NCBI RefSeq assembly: GCF_000427405.1
Contig: NZ_KE386491.1
Location: 3,207,001-3,271,000, forward strand
DNA length: 64,000 bases
From: Flectobacillus major DSM 103
GTDB taxonomy: Bacteria > Bacteroidota > Bacteroidia > Cytophagales > Spirosomataceae
Reading direction: 5' to 3'
The notes below the pieces were generated by a model, which made no database searches, had not been told where the DNA came from, and saw only the letters and a list, made by a program, of their open reading frames with translations. Every line of letters begins with the position of its first letter. Positions within the stretch are counted from its first letter, which is position 1. Positions 1 to 8,679 of the stretch are shown piece by piece. The position numbers were made by a program, and so were the translations under genes.

Positions 1-453
1 TACAACTTCCAAAGACTTTGATTTCTCACGAACACCAATTAACTGTCCTGGCTTTAAAGAATATGATGGGATATTTACAATTTCGCCGTCAACGATAATG
101 TGTTTGTGAATAACCAATTGGCGTGCAGCACGACGAGTTGGAGCAATTCCTAAACGGTAAACTGTATTGTCAAGACGAGCTTCACATAATTTCAAAAGGT
201 TTTCACCTTTAATACCTTCTCTTACAGCAGCTTTGTGGAAAAGATTCTCGAATTGTTTTTCAAGAATACCGTACGTGTATTTCACTTTTTGCTTTTCTTT
301 CAACTGCAATGCGTATTCAGATTGCTTAGTGCGTTTACCTTTTCCGTGTTGACCTGGGCCGTAATTTTTGCGTGATAACGCTTTACTTGGACCTAAGATT
401 GGCTCACCAAAACGACGAGCAATTTTTGATTTTGGACCTGTGTATCTTGCCAT
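1..453 (-). CDS. rpsD: 30S ribosomal protein S4 (partial, C-terminus outside window)
   Basis: S4 binds the 5' domain of 16S rRNA and nucleates small-subunit assembly; in E. coli it also represses its own operon. The frame opens at ATG 453 with the typical N-terminus [18 protein letters not shown] and stays open to base 1, giving 151 of roughly 200 residues. The S4 RNA-binding domain is visible near the left edge ([20 protein letters not shown]). It is the last ribosomal gene in the window, downstream of rpsK after a 143-base spacer holding two hairpins. In other Bacteroidota rpoA and rplQ follow; they would lie outside the window. Confidence 0.97.
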   Translation of the reverse strand, partial: MARYTGPKSKIARRFGEPILGPSKALSRKNYGPGQHGKGKRTKQSEYALQLKEKQKVKYTYGILEKQFENLFHKAAVREGIKGENLLKLCEARLDNTVYRLGIAPTRRAARQLVIHKHIIVDGEIVNIPSYSLKPGQLIGVREKSKSLEVV

Positions 454-524
454 TATTTGTATGAAATTGAGTCAATGAGCATCTTTTGCTCAATGAAGTA
501 ATTAAGTTATGAGAAACATGAAAA

Positions 525-554
525 CGAAGGGTAATAATTACTAATTACCCTTCG
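525..554. repeat. Intercistronic hairpin, rpsK-rpsD spacer
   Basis: An exact 11 bp inverted repeat (CGAAGGGTAAT at 525-535, ATTACCCTTCG at 544-554) with an 8 nt loop. No strong T tract follows in the direction of transcription, so it is better read as an RNA-processing or pausing hairpin than as a terminator. A weaker one (TGAGC/GCTCA) lies near 466-495. Confidence 0.7.
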
Positions 555-596
555 CAATACCTTTACATGATTATTGCCAAAGCAACAACCCTAGAA

Positions 597-992
597 TTAT
601 ACCCTACGACGTTTTGGAGGACGACATCCGTTGTGTGGAAGTGGAGTAATATCTTTGATAGAAGTTACTTCAATACCAGCATTTGCAATAGTTCTGATAG
701 CCGATTCACGGCCAGCACCAGGACCCTTTACAAATACTTCAGCTTTTTTCATCCCAGCTTCTACAGCCACGGCAGCACAGTTTGTGGCAGCAGTTTGAGC
801 AGCATAAGGAGTGTTTTTCTTAGAGCCTTTGAAGCCCATTTTACCAGCTGAAGCCCAAGATATAACTTGTCCTTGGCTATTAGTAATAGAGATAATAATA
901 TTATTAAAAGAAGCCTTGATGTGTACTTGACCAACCTGTTCAACTACAACAACTCTCTTTTTTGCTTTATCTTTTCTTTTAGCTTGTGCCAT
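597..992 (-). CDS. rpsK: 30S ribosomal protein S11
   Basis: S11 lies in the platform of the small subunit and contacts the Shine-Dalgarno helix region and S18. The 131-residue product has the usual length and the conserved core [10 protein letters not shown] followed by [15 protein letters not shown], and it ends in the basic tail [12 protein letters not shown]. The first ten residues are lysine/arginine-rich. It sits between rpsM (85-base spacer upstream) and rpsD, the standard alpha-operon order. Confidence 0.97.
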   Translation of the reverse strand: MAQAKRKDKAKKRVVVVEQVGQVHIKASFNNIIISITNSQGQVISWASAGKMGFKGSKKNTPYAAQTAATNCAAVAVEAGMKKAEVFVKGPGAGRESAIRTIANAGIEVTSIKDITPLPHNGCRPPKRRRV

Positions 993-1077
993 TTTAAGAG
1001 TTTTGTTTAATGTGCTATACCGAGTTTTTCGAAGTTAATCGAATCTTTGGTACAATAACGCTACATTACTTTAATGA

Positions 1078-1455
1078 TTACTTAGTAGCTTTTTTCTTGT
1101 TAGCAACTGTCTTACGTTTACCCTTACGAGTACGAGAGTTGTTTTTAGTTCTTTGACCACGCAAAGGAAGACCTTTACGGTGACGAAGACCACGGTAGCA
1201 ACCAATGTCCATCAAACGCTTGATGTTCAACTGAATTTCAGAACGCAATTGTCCTTCAGTTTTAAATTCACCAGCAATAATGTTACGAATGGCACTAGCT
1301 TCCTCATCGTTCCACTCACCAGCTTTCTTATCTAAAGAAATACCAGCCTGTGTCAAAATTTTCTGAGCAGTGCTACGACCTATACCGAAGATATAGGTCA
1401 AAGCGATTTCGCCTCTTTTTTTATCGGGAATATCAACCCCTGCAATACGAGCCAT
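1078..1455 (-). CDS. rpsM: 30S ribosomal protein S13
   Basis: S13 forms inter-subunit bridges in the head of the 30S subunit and touches P-site tRNA through its basic C-terminal tail. The 125-residue protein begins [20 protein letters not shown], contains the helix-hairpin-helix segment [14 protein letters not shown] and the conserved [15 protein letters not shown], and ends in a lysine-rich tail. It is downstream of rpmJ (77-base spacer) and upstream of rpsK. Confidence 0.97.
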   Translation of the reverse strand: MARIAGVDIPDKKRGEIALTYIFGIGRSTAQKILTQAGISLDKKAGEWNDEEASAIRNIIAGEFKTEGQLRSEIQLNIKRLMDIGCYRGLRHRKGLPLRGQRTKNNSRTRKGKRKTVANKKKATK

Positions 1456-1532
1456 ATTGTTCTAAAGCTTTTTAGTTTATTTAGGTATTCAAGATTAGTA
1501 ATTTCTCAACTACCGATTCTTAAATTTTCTAA

Positions 1533-1649
1533 TTAACCCTGTCTTTGTTTAAACTTTGGATTTTTTTTGTTAATAACATAAAGTTTGCCGTTACGACGGA
1601 TTACTTTACATTCAGCACTACGCTTTTTGATAGACGCTTTAACTTTCAT
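1533..1649 (-). CDS. rpmJ: 50S ribosomal protein L36 (zinc-independent form)
   Basis: A 38-residue protein read from ATG 1649 to TAA 1533, starting [19 protein letters not shown] and ending KFKQRQG, which is diagnostic for L36. Of the four zinc ligands of the canonical C+ form (three Cys and one His) only Cys14 remains; the positions equivalent to Cys11, Cys27 and His33 are Ser, Asn and Phe. It is therefore a C-minus protein that should fold without zinc. It lies between infA and rpsM, the usual place. Confidence 0.95.
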   Translation of the reverse strand: MKVKASIKKRSAECKVIRRNGKLYVINKKNPKFKQRQG

Positions 1650-1666
1650 TGTAGTATTGTCTTAAA

Positions 1667-1735
1667 AGTTGTCAATTAATTGCGACAGGGCTAAAAGCAT
1701 TAGCCTTTGCTTACTGCCTACTGCTAATTGCCAAC
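1667..1735. repeat. Intercistronic inverted repeat, infA-rpmJ spacer
   Basis: The arm AGTTGTCAATTAATTGC (1667-1683) is mirrored by CTGCTAATTGCCAACT (1721-1735) with few mismatches, and an inner GGCTA/TAGCC pair (1689-1705) can close the loop. The right arm is itself made of degenerate units (ACTGCCTACTGCTAATTGCC). It fills most of the spacer. Confidence 0.6.
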
Positions 1736-1742
1736 TGTCATT

Positions 1743-1961
1743 TTATTTGTAACGATACACGATTCTTGCTTTTGTCAAGTCATAAGGTGACATTTCTAGT
1801 TTCACCTTATCTCCTGGTAAAATTTTGATGTAATTCATTCTCATTTTACCAGAAATATGGGCAATCACTTGATGAGTATTCTCTAGCTCTACTCTGAACA
1901 TAGCGTTAGAAAGTGCCTCTACGATGGTACCATCAACTTCAATGGATGATTGTTTTGCCAT
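1743..1961 (-). CDS. infA: Translation initiation factor IF-1
   Basis: IF-1 occupies the A site of the 30S subunit during initiation. The 72-residue product has exactly the standard length and the S1/OB-fold pattern, beginning [20 protein letters not shown] and carrying [26 protein letters not shown] before a basic end (RIVYRYK). Its place between map and rpmJ is the normal bacterial arrangement. Confidence 0.97.
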   Translation of the reverse strand: MAKQSSIEVDGTIVEALSNAMFRVELENTHQVIAHISGKMRMNYIKILPGDKVKLEMSPYDLTKARIVYRYK

Positions 1962-1976
1962 AAAATTGTATTATTT

Positions 1977-2025
1977 GTTAGTCGTAATTCGTGAAATATT
2001 AAGAATAAACGAGTAAACGATTAAC
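1977..2025. repeat. Intercistronic inverted repeat, map-infA spacer
   Basis: GTTAGTCGTAATTCGT (1977-1992) is an imperfect mirror of ACGAGTAAACGATTAAC (2009-2025). Both arms consist of a degenerate unit resembling GTTARTCGT, the same unit family seen in the rpmC-rplP spacer at 9719-9782. Confidence 0.55.
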
Positions 2026-2044
2026 AGCTACCTTTAAAAGAGTT

Positions 2045-2851
2045 TCAAATTTCAACGATGTACTCCGAAGATTGAATAGCAGCTTCTATAAATTCAAAGG
2101 TTGTTAAAACATCAACTTTATCCTTACAAACTGCCACTGTGTGTTCAAAATGAGCTGATGGTTTACGATCCTGAGTTCTGATTGTCCAGTGGTCGTTTTC
2201 CTGATGGATAGCTCTTTTGCCTAGATTAATCATAGGCTCGATAGCAATCACCATACCTTCTTTCAATTTTGCCCCATCTCCTCTTTTTCCGTAATTAGCT
2301 ACTTCTGGGCCTTCATGAAGTGATTTACCTACACCATGCCCAACAAGCTCTCGTACAACTGTAAATCCTGCTTTCTCGCAATATGACTGAATAGCAAATC
2401 CAATATCTCCAATTCTTTTACCAGCTACTGCTTGGGCTATACCTAAGTAAAGCGACTCTTTAGTGGTACGTAAAAGACGAAGGGTTTCTTCTTTGACATT
2501 GCCGACCGCATAAGTATATGCACTGTCTGCGTGAAAGCCATTTTTATAAACTCCGCAATCAATCGAAATAATATCACCATCTTTCAATTGATAATTATTG
2601 GGAATTCCATGCACAACTACATCGTTCACAGAGATACATAATGAAGCGGGGTACTTATGCCCTCCTACATTATAGTTCAGAAAAGATGGATGAGCTCCAT
2701 TATCTTTTATAAACTCATAAGCCACTTGGTCTAACTCTTTTGTAGTTATACCGGGCTTAATAATCTTTGCAACTTCGGCATGTGTTTTTCCTAAAATAAC
2801 ACCGTTTGCTCGGATGATTTCTAACTCGGAAGATGTTTTTAAATAAATCAT
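2045..2851 (-). CDS. map: Methionine aminopeptidase, type I
   Basis: Removes the initiator methionine from nascent proteins in the cytosol. The 268-residue protein carries all five metal ligands of the pita-bread fold: Asp98 (SIDCG), Asp109 (HADSAY), His172 (GHGVGKS), Glu205 (AIEPMI) and Glu236 (FEHTVAV). His81 (VVHGIP) matches the conserved substrate-contact histidine. The gene begins 6 bases after secY, so the two are surely cotranscribed; infA follows. Confidence 0.96.
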   Translation of the reverse strand: MIYLKTSSELEIIRANGVILGKTHAEVAKIIKPGITTKELDQVAYEFIKDNGAHPSFLNYNVGGHKYPASLCISVNDVVVHGIPNNYQLKDGDIISIDCGVYKNGFHADSAYTYAVGNVKEETLRLLRTTKESLYLGIAQAVAGKRIGDIGFAIQSYCEKAGFTVVRELVGHGVGKSLHEGPEVANYGKRGDGAKLKEGMVIAIEPMINLGKRAIHQENDHWTIRTQDRKPSAHFEHTVAVCKDKVDVLTTFEFIEAAIQSSEYIVEI

Positions 2852-2857
2852 CTGTTA

Positions 2858-4177
2858 TTACTGAGCGATTGCTTCAGTTCTACCTTTTACTCTACCAGAC
2901 TGCATCAAACCTTCATATTTACGCATCAAAAGATAACTTTCAATTTGTTGTAGAGTATCTAAAACAACACCTACTAAAATAAGAAGAGAAGTTCCTCCGA
3001 AGAAAGATGCAAAACCACGAGTGATTCCAAATACACTAGCTACTGCAGGTAAAATTGCAATGATAGCCAACATAAATGCACCTGGTAAGGTAATTCTATC
3101 TAAGATATCTGCAATAAAGTTTGAAGTAGCTTCGCCAGGTTTTACGCCTGGTACAAATCCACCGCCACGCTTCATATCGTCAGAAATCTGAGTTGGATTG
3201 ATAGAAATAGCTGTGTAAAAAAATGTAAATACTATAATAAGTACTGCAAACAATAAATTGTATTGCCAAGTTGTAAAATCGCCAAACGCTTGAGCTACCG
3301 ACTGAGCAAACTCACTTTTGTCTGCAAATGATTGAGCTAACAAACCTGGAACAAACATTAATGCTTGAGCAAAAATAATTGGCATAACACCTGCAGCGTT
3401 CAACTTCAAAGGAATATATTGACGTTCGCCACTTAATGAAACTCTATTACCTACCACTTGCTTAGCATACTGAACTGGAATTCGGCGAACCGCCTGTGTT
3501 ACCATTACAGCACCCATGACCACGAAGAACAAAGCAACAACTTCAATAATGAATAAAAGTGCACCAGACATTCCTCTTGATTGAGCTTCACCCAACAAAG
3601 AAGCAGGGAAACGAGACACAATACCAATCATAATTAGCATTGAGATACCATTACCAATTCCTTTATCTGTGATTTTCTCGCCAAGCCACATACAGAACAT
3701 TGTACCAGCAACCAAAATGATTACAGAATACAAACGAAACGACCATGGTGAAACAAGAATAGCCTCAGCAGGAATTGTTACTTGCAAATATGTAAAAGCC
3801 TGTGCAGCCGTCACAAAAATCGTTAGAACACGAGTGATTTGGTTTAACTTTTTGCGACCTGACTCCCCATCCTTCTGCATCTTTTGGAAATATGGTAATG
3901 CAATCGTCAATAATTGGATTGCAATAGAAGCAGAAATATATGGCATGATGCCTAAGGCAAAGATAGAAGCATTATTAAACGCTCCACCTGAGAACATATT
4001 CAACAAACCTAATAAACCGCCGTCACCCTTCTGCGCTAACTTAGTGGCATCTACACCTGGTAAAACTACGTAAGATCCAAGGCGAAAAAAGGTGATAAAC
4101 AACAGGGTATTAAGAATTCGACCTCTTAATTCCTCTATTGAGAAAATGTTTTTGATAGTGCTAATAAACTTGTTCAT
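2858..4177 (-). CDS. secY: Preprotein translocase subunit SecY
   Basis: Channel-forming subunit of the SecYEG translocon in the inner membrane. The 439-residue sequence has about ten hydrophobic segments, the first after an amphipathic N-terminus (IEELRGRILNTLLFITFFRLGSY), the plug-region stretch GLLGLLNMFSGGAFNNASIFALGIMPYI, and the cytoplasmic loop RRIPVQYAKQVVGNR that contacts ribosomes and SecA. The length is typical. It follows rplO, as in most spc operons, with a 134-base spacer. Confidence 0.97.
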   Translation of the reverse strand: MNKFISTIKNIFSIEELRGRILNTLLFITFFRLGSYVVLPGVDATKLAQKGDGGLLGLLNMFSGGAFNNASIFALGIMPYISASIAIQLLTIALPYFQKMQKDGESGRKKLNQITRVLTIFVTAAQAFTYLQVTIPAEAILVSPWSFRLYSVIILVAGTMFCMWLGEKITDKGIGNGISMLIMIGIVSRFPASLLGEAQSRGMSGALLFIIEVVALFFVVMGAVMVTQAVRRIPVQYAKQVVGNRVSLSGERQYIPLKLNAAGVMPIIFAQALMFVPGLLAQSFADKSEFAQSVAQAFGDFTTWQYNLLFAVLIIVFTFFYTAISINPTQISDDMKRGGGFVPGVKPGEATSNFIADILDRITLPGAFMLAIIAILPAVASVFGITRGFASFFGGTSLLILVGVVLDTLQQIESYLLMRKYEGLMQSGRVKGRTEAIAQ

Positions 4178-4311
4178 GCTATCTGTTTAAGTAATCGTTA
4201 TAGAATATAACTCGAAAGATGTTCAACTTTTTTGTGAATTACAAATCTGTTGTACAATTTTACAATGATTACCTAATAATTTCTGTTGTCTATCGATTTT
4301 CAAATTGAAAA

Positions 4312-4758
4312 CTAAGCTACCACTGCTTTACCACCTGCAGCTTCAATAGCAGCTTTAGCAGAAGCAGAGAAACCTTTTACTTGTATCTCTACAGCAGTTT
4401 TGATTTCACCACGTGACAAGATTTTCACCAAGTCATTTTTAGAAACCAAACCATTTTGATACAATACATCGTGCGTAATAACAGTAACACCTGTTTCTTC
4501 AATCAAAGCTTGAATTGTATCAAGGTTGATAGCTTTATATTCTACACGGTTGATATTTTTGAAACCAAACTTCGGAACACGACGTTGGATTGGCATCTGA
4601 CCACCTTCAAAACCACTCTTACGAGAGTAACCTGAACGAGACTGAGCACCTTTGTGACCACGAGCAGAAGTTCCACCTAAACCAGAACCTGCACCACGAC
4701 CAACTCTTTTTCTTACCTTAGTAGAGCCCTGAGCGGGCTTTAATGACGATAAATTCAT
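4312..4758 (-). CDS. rplO: 50S ribosomal protein L15
   Basis: Late-assembly large-subunit protein. The 148 residues show the glycine/arginine-rich extended N-terminus (GSTKVRKRVGRGAGSGLGGTSARGHKG) that threads into 23S rRNA and the globular C-terminal domain ending KAAIEAAGGKAVVA. The order rpmD-rplO-secY is canonical. The upstream spacer contains a short palindrome TACTTCACCGTGAAGTA around 4791-4807. Confidence 0.97.
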   Translation of the reverse strand: MNLSSLKPAQGSTKVRKRVGRGAGSGLGGTSARGHKGAQSRSGYSRKSGFEGGQMPIQRRVPKFGFKNINRVEYKAINLDTIQALIEETGVTVITHDVLYQNGLVSKNDLVKILSRGEIKTAVEIQVKGFSASAKAAIEAAGGKAVVA

Positions 4759-4848
4759 TGTTGTAATAAGTTAATTAATTGCTAAACGCTACTTCACCGT
4801 GAAGTAACTCGCTCAATTGACCTCTTTTTATGAAAGAAAGAAGTACAA

Positions 4849-5028
4849 TTAGATTTTTTCGACTACAATCAAATGCTGTACAGCACGAATCATACCTTCA
4901 ATAGCAGGATTCAATTCTTTTTCTACGCTTTTGTTCAATTTACCTAATCCAAGAGCTTGAATAGTGCGTTTTTGAACTTCAGGGCGTTTGATTGTACTCT
5001 TAACTTGAGTGATTTTTACCTTTGACAT
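4849..5028 (-). CDS. rpmD: 50S ribosomal protein L30
   Basis: A 59-residue L30 read from ATG 5028 to TAA 4849, beginning MSKVKITQVKSTIKRPEVQK and containing RTIQALGLGKLNKSVE, the family signature (single ferredoxin-like domain binding 23S rRNA). It lies between rpsE and rplO exactly as expected. Its length and start match other bacterial L30 proteins. Confidence 0.95.
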   Translation of the reverse strand: MSKVKITQVKSTIKRPEVQKRTIQALGLGKLNKSVEKELNPAIEGMIRAVQHLIVVEKI

Positions 5029-5051
5029 GGTTTTATATTTTTGAGTTTCAA

Positions 5052-5086
5052 GAATTGAGCTTGTAGTAATACTGCAAGCTCAATTC
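5052..5086. repeat. Strong intercistronic hairpin, rpsE-rpmD spacer
   Basis: GAATTGAGCTTG (5052-5063) pairs perfectly with CAAGCTCAATTC (5075-5086), and TAG/CTG adds three more pairs including one wobble, leaving a 5 nt loop. No T tract follows on the transcribed strand, so it is not a standard intrinsic terminator. Confidence 0.7.
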
Positions 5087-5102
5087 AATCAACTAAAATA
5101 AA

Positions 5103-5621
5103 CTATCCGTTAAATACTTTTGCTAAAGATACACTTCTTTGGAAAGCTACTGTATGAGGATTTCTCATTTTAACAAGAGCATCTACAGTTGCTTTTACCA
5201 CGTTGTGAGGGTTTGAAGAACCTTTTGATTTAGCCAATACATCATGAACACCAGCAGCTTCAAGAACAGCACGCATTGCACCACCCGCAATTACTCCAGT
5301 ACCCGGAGCAGCAGGCTTCAACAATACGAAACCACCTGAGAACTTACCAATTTGTTCGTGAGGTACAGTTGCTTTCAAAAGAGCAACTTGGAATAAGTTT
5401 TTCTTAGCGTCTTCTATACCTTTAGAGATAGCGTCAGTAACTTCGTTTGCTTTACCCAAACCGAACCCTACTACGCCTTTGCCATCACCAACAACAACGA
5501 TTGCAGAGAAGCTGAAACGACGTCCACCTTTCACTACTTTCGCTACGCGATTGATAGCTACAACTCTTTCTTTTAATTCGCCTTCGTTAACCTTGATAGG
5601 TTTTGATATTAATTGCGACAT
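5103..5621 (-). CDS. rpsE: 30S ribosomal protein S5
   Basis: S5 shapes the decoding region and the mRNA entry channel with S3 and S4. The 172-residue protein has the N-terminal double-stranded RNA-binding domain ([33 protein letters not shown]) and the C-terminal domain beginning [20 protein letters not shown]. Length and order (rplR-rpsE-rpmD) are standard. Confidence 0.97.
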   Translation of the reverse strand: MSQLISKPIKVNEGELKERVVAINRVAKVVKGGRRFSFSAIVVVGDGKGVVGFGLGKANEVTDAISKGIEDAKKNLFQVALLKATVPHEQIGKFSGGFVLLKPAAPGTGVIAGGAMRAVLEAAGVHDVLAKSKGSSNPHNVVKATVDALVKMRNPHTVAFQRSVSLAKVFNG

Positions 5622-5627
5622 TTTTTT

Positions 5628-5733
5628 CTAATTTGAAAATTGTTGAATTTGAAAATTTGAAATCTGTGCTTTAACATCAAAAACTTTCATTTTTAGAAGG
5701 GCGGCGAACCGCGTTGCACAATTTCAAATTGAC
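5628..5733. repeat. Degenerate repeat/inverted repeat, rplR-rpsE spacer
   Basis: Near 5628-5663 the spacer repeats a unit like TTGAAAATTTGAA several times, and near 5717-5733 the mirror CACAATTTCAAATTGACTAATT appears. The two ends can fold onto each other. Between them is a G+C-rich block GGGCGGCGAACCGCG. Function unknown. Confidence 0.45.
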
Positions 5734-5736
5734 TAA

Positions 5737-6084
5737 TTAAAATTTAAGACCTCCTTCTCTTGCACCTTCTGCCACTGCCTTAACACGACCATGGTACAAG
5801 TAACCGTTACGGTCAAAAACAACTGTTGAAATTCCTGCAGTTAAAGCTTTTTCAGCGATTTTAGCACCTACTTGCTTTGCACTTTCAACATTACCGCTTT
5901 TTAACCCTAATTCCTTAGATGAAGCAGCAGCTAAAGTTTGTCCTTTCACATCATCAATAAGCTGTGCATAAATTGCAGTATTTGAACGGAAAACAGACAA
6001 TCTTGGCTTTTCAGCTGTACCAGAAACTTTCGCTCTGATAGAAAGCTTAATACGTAATCTTCTTAAATCTTTTTGCGTAGCCAT
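5737..6084 (-). CDS. rplR: 50S ribosomal protein L18
   Basis: L18 binds 5S rRNA together with L5 and attaches it to the large subunit. The 115-residue protein has the arginine/lysine-rich start ([28 protein letters not shown]) and the conserved end [28 protein letters not shown]. It lies between rplF and rpsE. Confidence 0.97.
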   Translation of the reverse strand: MATQKDLRRLRIKLSIRAKVSGTAEKPRLSVFRSNTAIYAQLIDDVKGQTLAAASSKELGLKSGNVESAKQVGAKIAEKALTAGISTVVFDRNGYLYHGRVKAVAEGAREGGLKF

Positions 6085-6129
6085 TTGTATTAGATATTTT
6101 GTGGATTACCGACCCACGATGATTAAATG

Positions 6130-6684
6130 CTATTTCTTACCACCAGCTTTACCAGCTTTTCTACGGATTTGCTCACCCACGAAGCGAATACCTTTACCTT
6201 TGTAAGGTTCAACTTTACGAAGAGAACGAATCTTTGCTGCAACTTGGCCTATTAATTCCTTATCGATACCTTCCAAAACAACTTTAGGGTTTTGACCTTT
6301 TTCCATTGCTGTTGTAACTTTCAACTCAGAAGGGATTTGCATAAAAATGGCGTGTGAGTAACCCAATGCCAATTCAAGAATATTTCCTTGATTAGAAGCT
6401 TTGTAACCAACCCCTACGATTTCCATTTCTTTTTTGAAACCGTCGCTAACACCAACAACCATGTTGTTAATCAATGCACGGTACAATCCGTGTAGAGCCT
6501 TATGACGCTTTTGTTCAGTAGGGCGTTTTACACGCAACTCGTTACCCTCAACTTCTACTGTAATATCTGAATCGATAGTACGAACAAGGGTTCCTTTTGC
6601 TCCTTTTACAGTCACTGTATTTTTATCAACGGCTACAGTAACACCAGCAGGAAGTGTGATAAGTTTATTACCAACTCTTGACAT
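6130..6684 (-). CDS. rplF: 50S ribosomal protein L6
   Basis: L6 sits near the GTPase-associated centre beneath the stalk. The 184-residue sequence starts MSRVGNKLITLPAGVTV and contains two copies of the RNA-binding fold; the second includes the signature PYKGKGIRF near residue 159, followed by a basic tail. It is preceded by rpsH and followed after 45 bases by rplR. Confidence 0.97.
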   Translation of the reverse strand: MSRVGNKLITLPAGVTVAVDKNTVTVKGAKGTLVRTIDSDITVEVEGNELRVKRPTEQKRHKALHGLYRALINNMVVGVSDGFKKEMEIVGVGYKASNQGNILELALGYSHAIFMQIPSELKVTTAMEKGQNPKVVLEGIDKELIGQVAAKIRSLRKVEPYKGKGIRFVGEQIRRKAGKAGGKK

Positions 6685-6790
6685 GACTTTTTTGTTTTTG
6701 CTTAGATGGAGGCCATTATACCTCTTTCAGCGTTATTTGAAAATAAGTTAGGGAACAAACCTTTACTAGACTTATTCCCCATTGTTAAGA

Positions 6791-7186
6791 TTAATATACG
6801 AAACAAAGAACTTCACCACCTACATTGAGTACACGGGCTTCTTTGTCTGTAATTACACCTTTTGATGTTGAAAGGATAGCTACACCTAAACCATTCAATA
6901 CACGTGGTAACTCTCCAGCACCTTTGTATTTACGTAAACCTGGCTTAGATACTCTCTCCAACTTCACGATAGCAGGCTGTTTTGTAACTGGGTTGTATTT
7001 CAAAGCGATTTTGATTGTACCCTGAACAGTTGTATCGTCGAACTTGTAGTTTTGAATATATCCTTTATCAAAAAGCACTTTTGTGATTTCCTTTTTGATG
7101 TTAGAAGCAGGAATTTCAACGATTCTGTGACGTGCCTTGATGGCATTTCTCAATCGTGTTAAGTAATCTGCTATTGGATCTGTCAT
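6791..7186 (-). CDS. rpsH: 30S ribosomal protein S8
   Basis: S8 binds the central domain of 16S rRNA and in E. coli feeds back on the spc operon. The 131 residues begin [20 protein letters not shown] and end with [22 protein letters not shown], both diagnostic. An internal Bacteroidota-type promoter lies just upstream at 7231-7261, so this gene may begin a secondary transcript carrying the distal half of the cluster. Confidence 0.97.
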   Translation of the reverse strand: MTDPIADYLTRLRNAIKARHRIVEIPASNIKKEITKVLFDKGYIQNYKFDDTTVQGTIKIALKYNPVTKQPAIVKLERVSKPGLRKYKGAGELPRVLNGLGVAILSTSKGVITDKEARVLNVGGEVLCFVY

Positions 7187-7230
7187 TGTTTTCGATATTT
7201 GAAACGATCTTTTCTCTAGGAAAAGGCTCG

Positions 7231-7261
7231 CAAAATTACGGAATTGAATTTAAAAAAACAA
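7231..7261 (-). promoter_or_regulatory. Internal Bacteroidota-type promoter before rpsH
   Basis: Read on the minus strand: TTG (-33 element, bases 7259-7261), 20 bases, then TAATTTTG (-7 element, bases 7231-7238), a full match to TAnnTTTG. The start would be near 7225, about 40 bases before the rpsH ATG. The hairpin at 7288-7308 lies just upstream. Confidence 0.65.
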
Positions 7262-7287
7262 CCATAACTGGCTGATTTTAATAAAGC

Positions 7288-7308
7288 TTACGATAAATTT
7301 TATCGTAA
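7288..7308. repeat. Perfect short hairpin, rpsN-rpsH spacer
   Basis: TTACGATAA (7288-7296) and TTATCGTAA (7300-7308) form a 9 bp stem with a 3 nt loop, right after the rpsN stop codon. It could stop or slow transcripts from rpsN before the internal rpsH promoter takes over. Confidence 0.55.
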
Positions 7309-7314
7309 AGGAAA

Positions 7315-7584
7315 TTACCAGCTTGATTTAGTTACGCCTGGAATCAATCCTGCTGAAGCCATTTCACGGAAAGTCACACGGTTAATGCCGAATTTACGCA
7401 TATAACCTCTTGGACGACCTGTTAGCTTACAACGATTGTGCAAACGTACTGGTGAAGCATTTTTAGGTAATTTGTCTAAACCTAAGTAATCGCCAGCAGC
7501 TTTAAGAGCTGCACGCTTTGCAGCGTATTTAGCAACGGTTGCTTCTTTTTTTCTTTCTCTTGCTTTGATTGATTCTTTTGCCAT
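7315..7584 (-). CDS. rpsN: 30S ribosomal protein S14 (zinc-independent form)
   Basis: The 89-residue S14 of the small-subunit head. It is the longer C-minus type: the paired CxxC zinc knuckles of the 61-residue form are absent and only one cysteine remains ([21 protein letters not shown]). It begins [20 protein letters not shown] and ends [10 protein letters not shown], typical of the family. Neighbours are rplE upstream and rpsH downstream. Confidence 0.96.
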   Translation of the reverse strand: MAKESIKARERKKEATVAKYAAKRAALKAAGDYLGLDKLPKNASPVRLHNRCKLTGRPRGYMRKFGINRVTFREMASAGLIPGVTKSSW

Positions 7585-7613
7585 TGTGCTTGAATCTTTT
7601 TTATCTGTTGTCG

Positions 7614-7671
7614 GTTATCCGTTACCCGAAAAAGAACGTATTCCTAAAGCGGATAACGAATAACGGATAAC
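7614..7671. repeat. Inverted repeat, rplE-rpsN spacer
   Basis: GTTATCCGTTA (7614-7624) is mirrored exactly by TAACGGATAAC (7661-7671). The right half also holds a direct repeat of the unit: GCGGATAACGAATAACGGATAACG. The whole spacer is thus built from degenerate copies of CGGATAACG in opposing orientation. Confidence 0.65.
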
Positions 7672-7680
7672 GTAGTTAAA

Positions 7681-8238
7681 TTACTTCTTCAAATTAGCGA
7701 AAGGCATACCCATTTGCTGTAACAAGGCATACGCTTCAGCATCAGTATTAGCTGTGGTCACGAATGTAATATCCATACCAGAGATTTTGCTTACTTTGTC
7801 AATAGAAATCTCAGGGAAGATAATTTGTTCTTTAACACCTAATGTATAGTTACCACGGCCATCAAATCCTTTGTCAGAAACCCCTTTGAAGTCACGTACA
7901 CGAGGAAGAGCTACTGCAGTTAAACGGTCAAGAAATTCGTACATCTTTTCACCTCTCAATGTTACTTTCACACCGATAGGCATGTTTTCACGCAATTTGA
8001 AGTTAGAGATTGCCTTTTTAGACATAGTAGCCACAGCTTTCTGACCAGCAATAAGTGTTAATTCTTCAAGACCAGTATCAATCAATTTTTTATCAGCCAC
8101 TGCAGCTCCGATACCTTTGTTGATTACGATTTTAGTAATCTTTGGAACCTGCATGATTGATTTGTACTGAAATTTTTCCTTCAACGCAGGAACAACTTCA
8201 CTTTGGTATTTGTCTCTTAATCTTGTTGTAGTTGTCAT
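7681..8238 (-). CDS. rplE: 50S ribosomal protein L5
   Basis: L5 binds 5S rRNA and contacts the P-site tRNA elbow. The 185 residues include the early KYKSEV-like start ([17 protein letters not shown]), [29 protein letters not shown] and [16 protein letters not shown], all conserved. It is between rplX and rpsN as usual. Confidence 0.97.
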   Translation of the reverse strand: MTTTTRLRDKYQSEVVPALKEKFQYKSIMQVPKITKIVINKGIGAAVADKKLIDTGLEELTLIAGQKAVATMSKKAISNFKLRENMPIGVKVTLRGEKMYEFLDRLTAVALPRVRDFKGVSDKGFDGRGNYTLGVKEQIIFPEISIDKVSKISGMDITFVTTANTDAEAYALLQQMGMPFANLKK

Positions 8239-8328
8239 TGTTATGAAACTTTATGTGGATTTCCGACCCACTTTTCCACTGGCTGTTATTCAAGAATGAA
8301 AAGTAGCACAGTGTTCATTGATTATTGA

Positions 8329-8661
8329 TTAAATAAAATTACCAGTTGCTTTTGAGAATCTCTGCAACTTGCCTTTTTCGTTCAATTTACGACCTGTACG
8401 AACGGCTTTGCCATTTTCAGAAACCGCAAGGTTTGAAATATGGATTGTACCTTCTGTTTTTACGATGCCACCTTGAGGGTTGCTAGCAGTAGGTTTTACG
8501 TGTTTTGTGATAAGGTTTACACCTTCTACAATAGCACGTTGTTTTTCAACTAATACTTTTGTAATTACGCCTGTTTGACCTTTAGCGTTACCAGCGATAA
8601 CCACAACAGTATCACCAGTTTTGATGTGCAGTTTTGGCTGCTTATTAAACTTTCTTTCCAT
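8329..8661 (-). CDS. rplX: 50S ribosomal protein L24
   Basis: L24 is an early-assembly protein at the exit of the nascent-chain tunnel. The 110-residue protein carries a KOW motif (HIKTGDTVVVIAGNAKGQTGVI) near residue 13 and the conserved GVNLITKHVKPT that follows. It begins 18 bases after rplN. Confidence 0.96.
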   Translation of the reverse strand: MERKFNKQPKLHIKTGDTVVVIAGNAKGQTGVITKVLVEKQRAIVEGVNLITKHVKPTASNPQGGIVKTEGTIHISNLAVSENGKAVRTGRKLNEKGKLQRFSKATGNFI

Positions 8662-8679
8662 GATGATTACAAATTATGA

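Noticed and set aside
7614-7671. Inverted repeat as ends of a small insertion element
   Set aside because: It fits exactly within one ribosomal spacer, contains no further sequence and resembles the other spacer arrays, so transposition is a poorer explanation.
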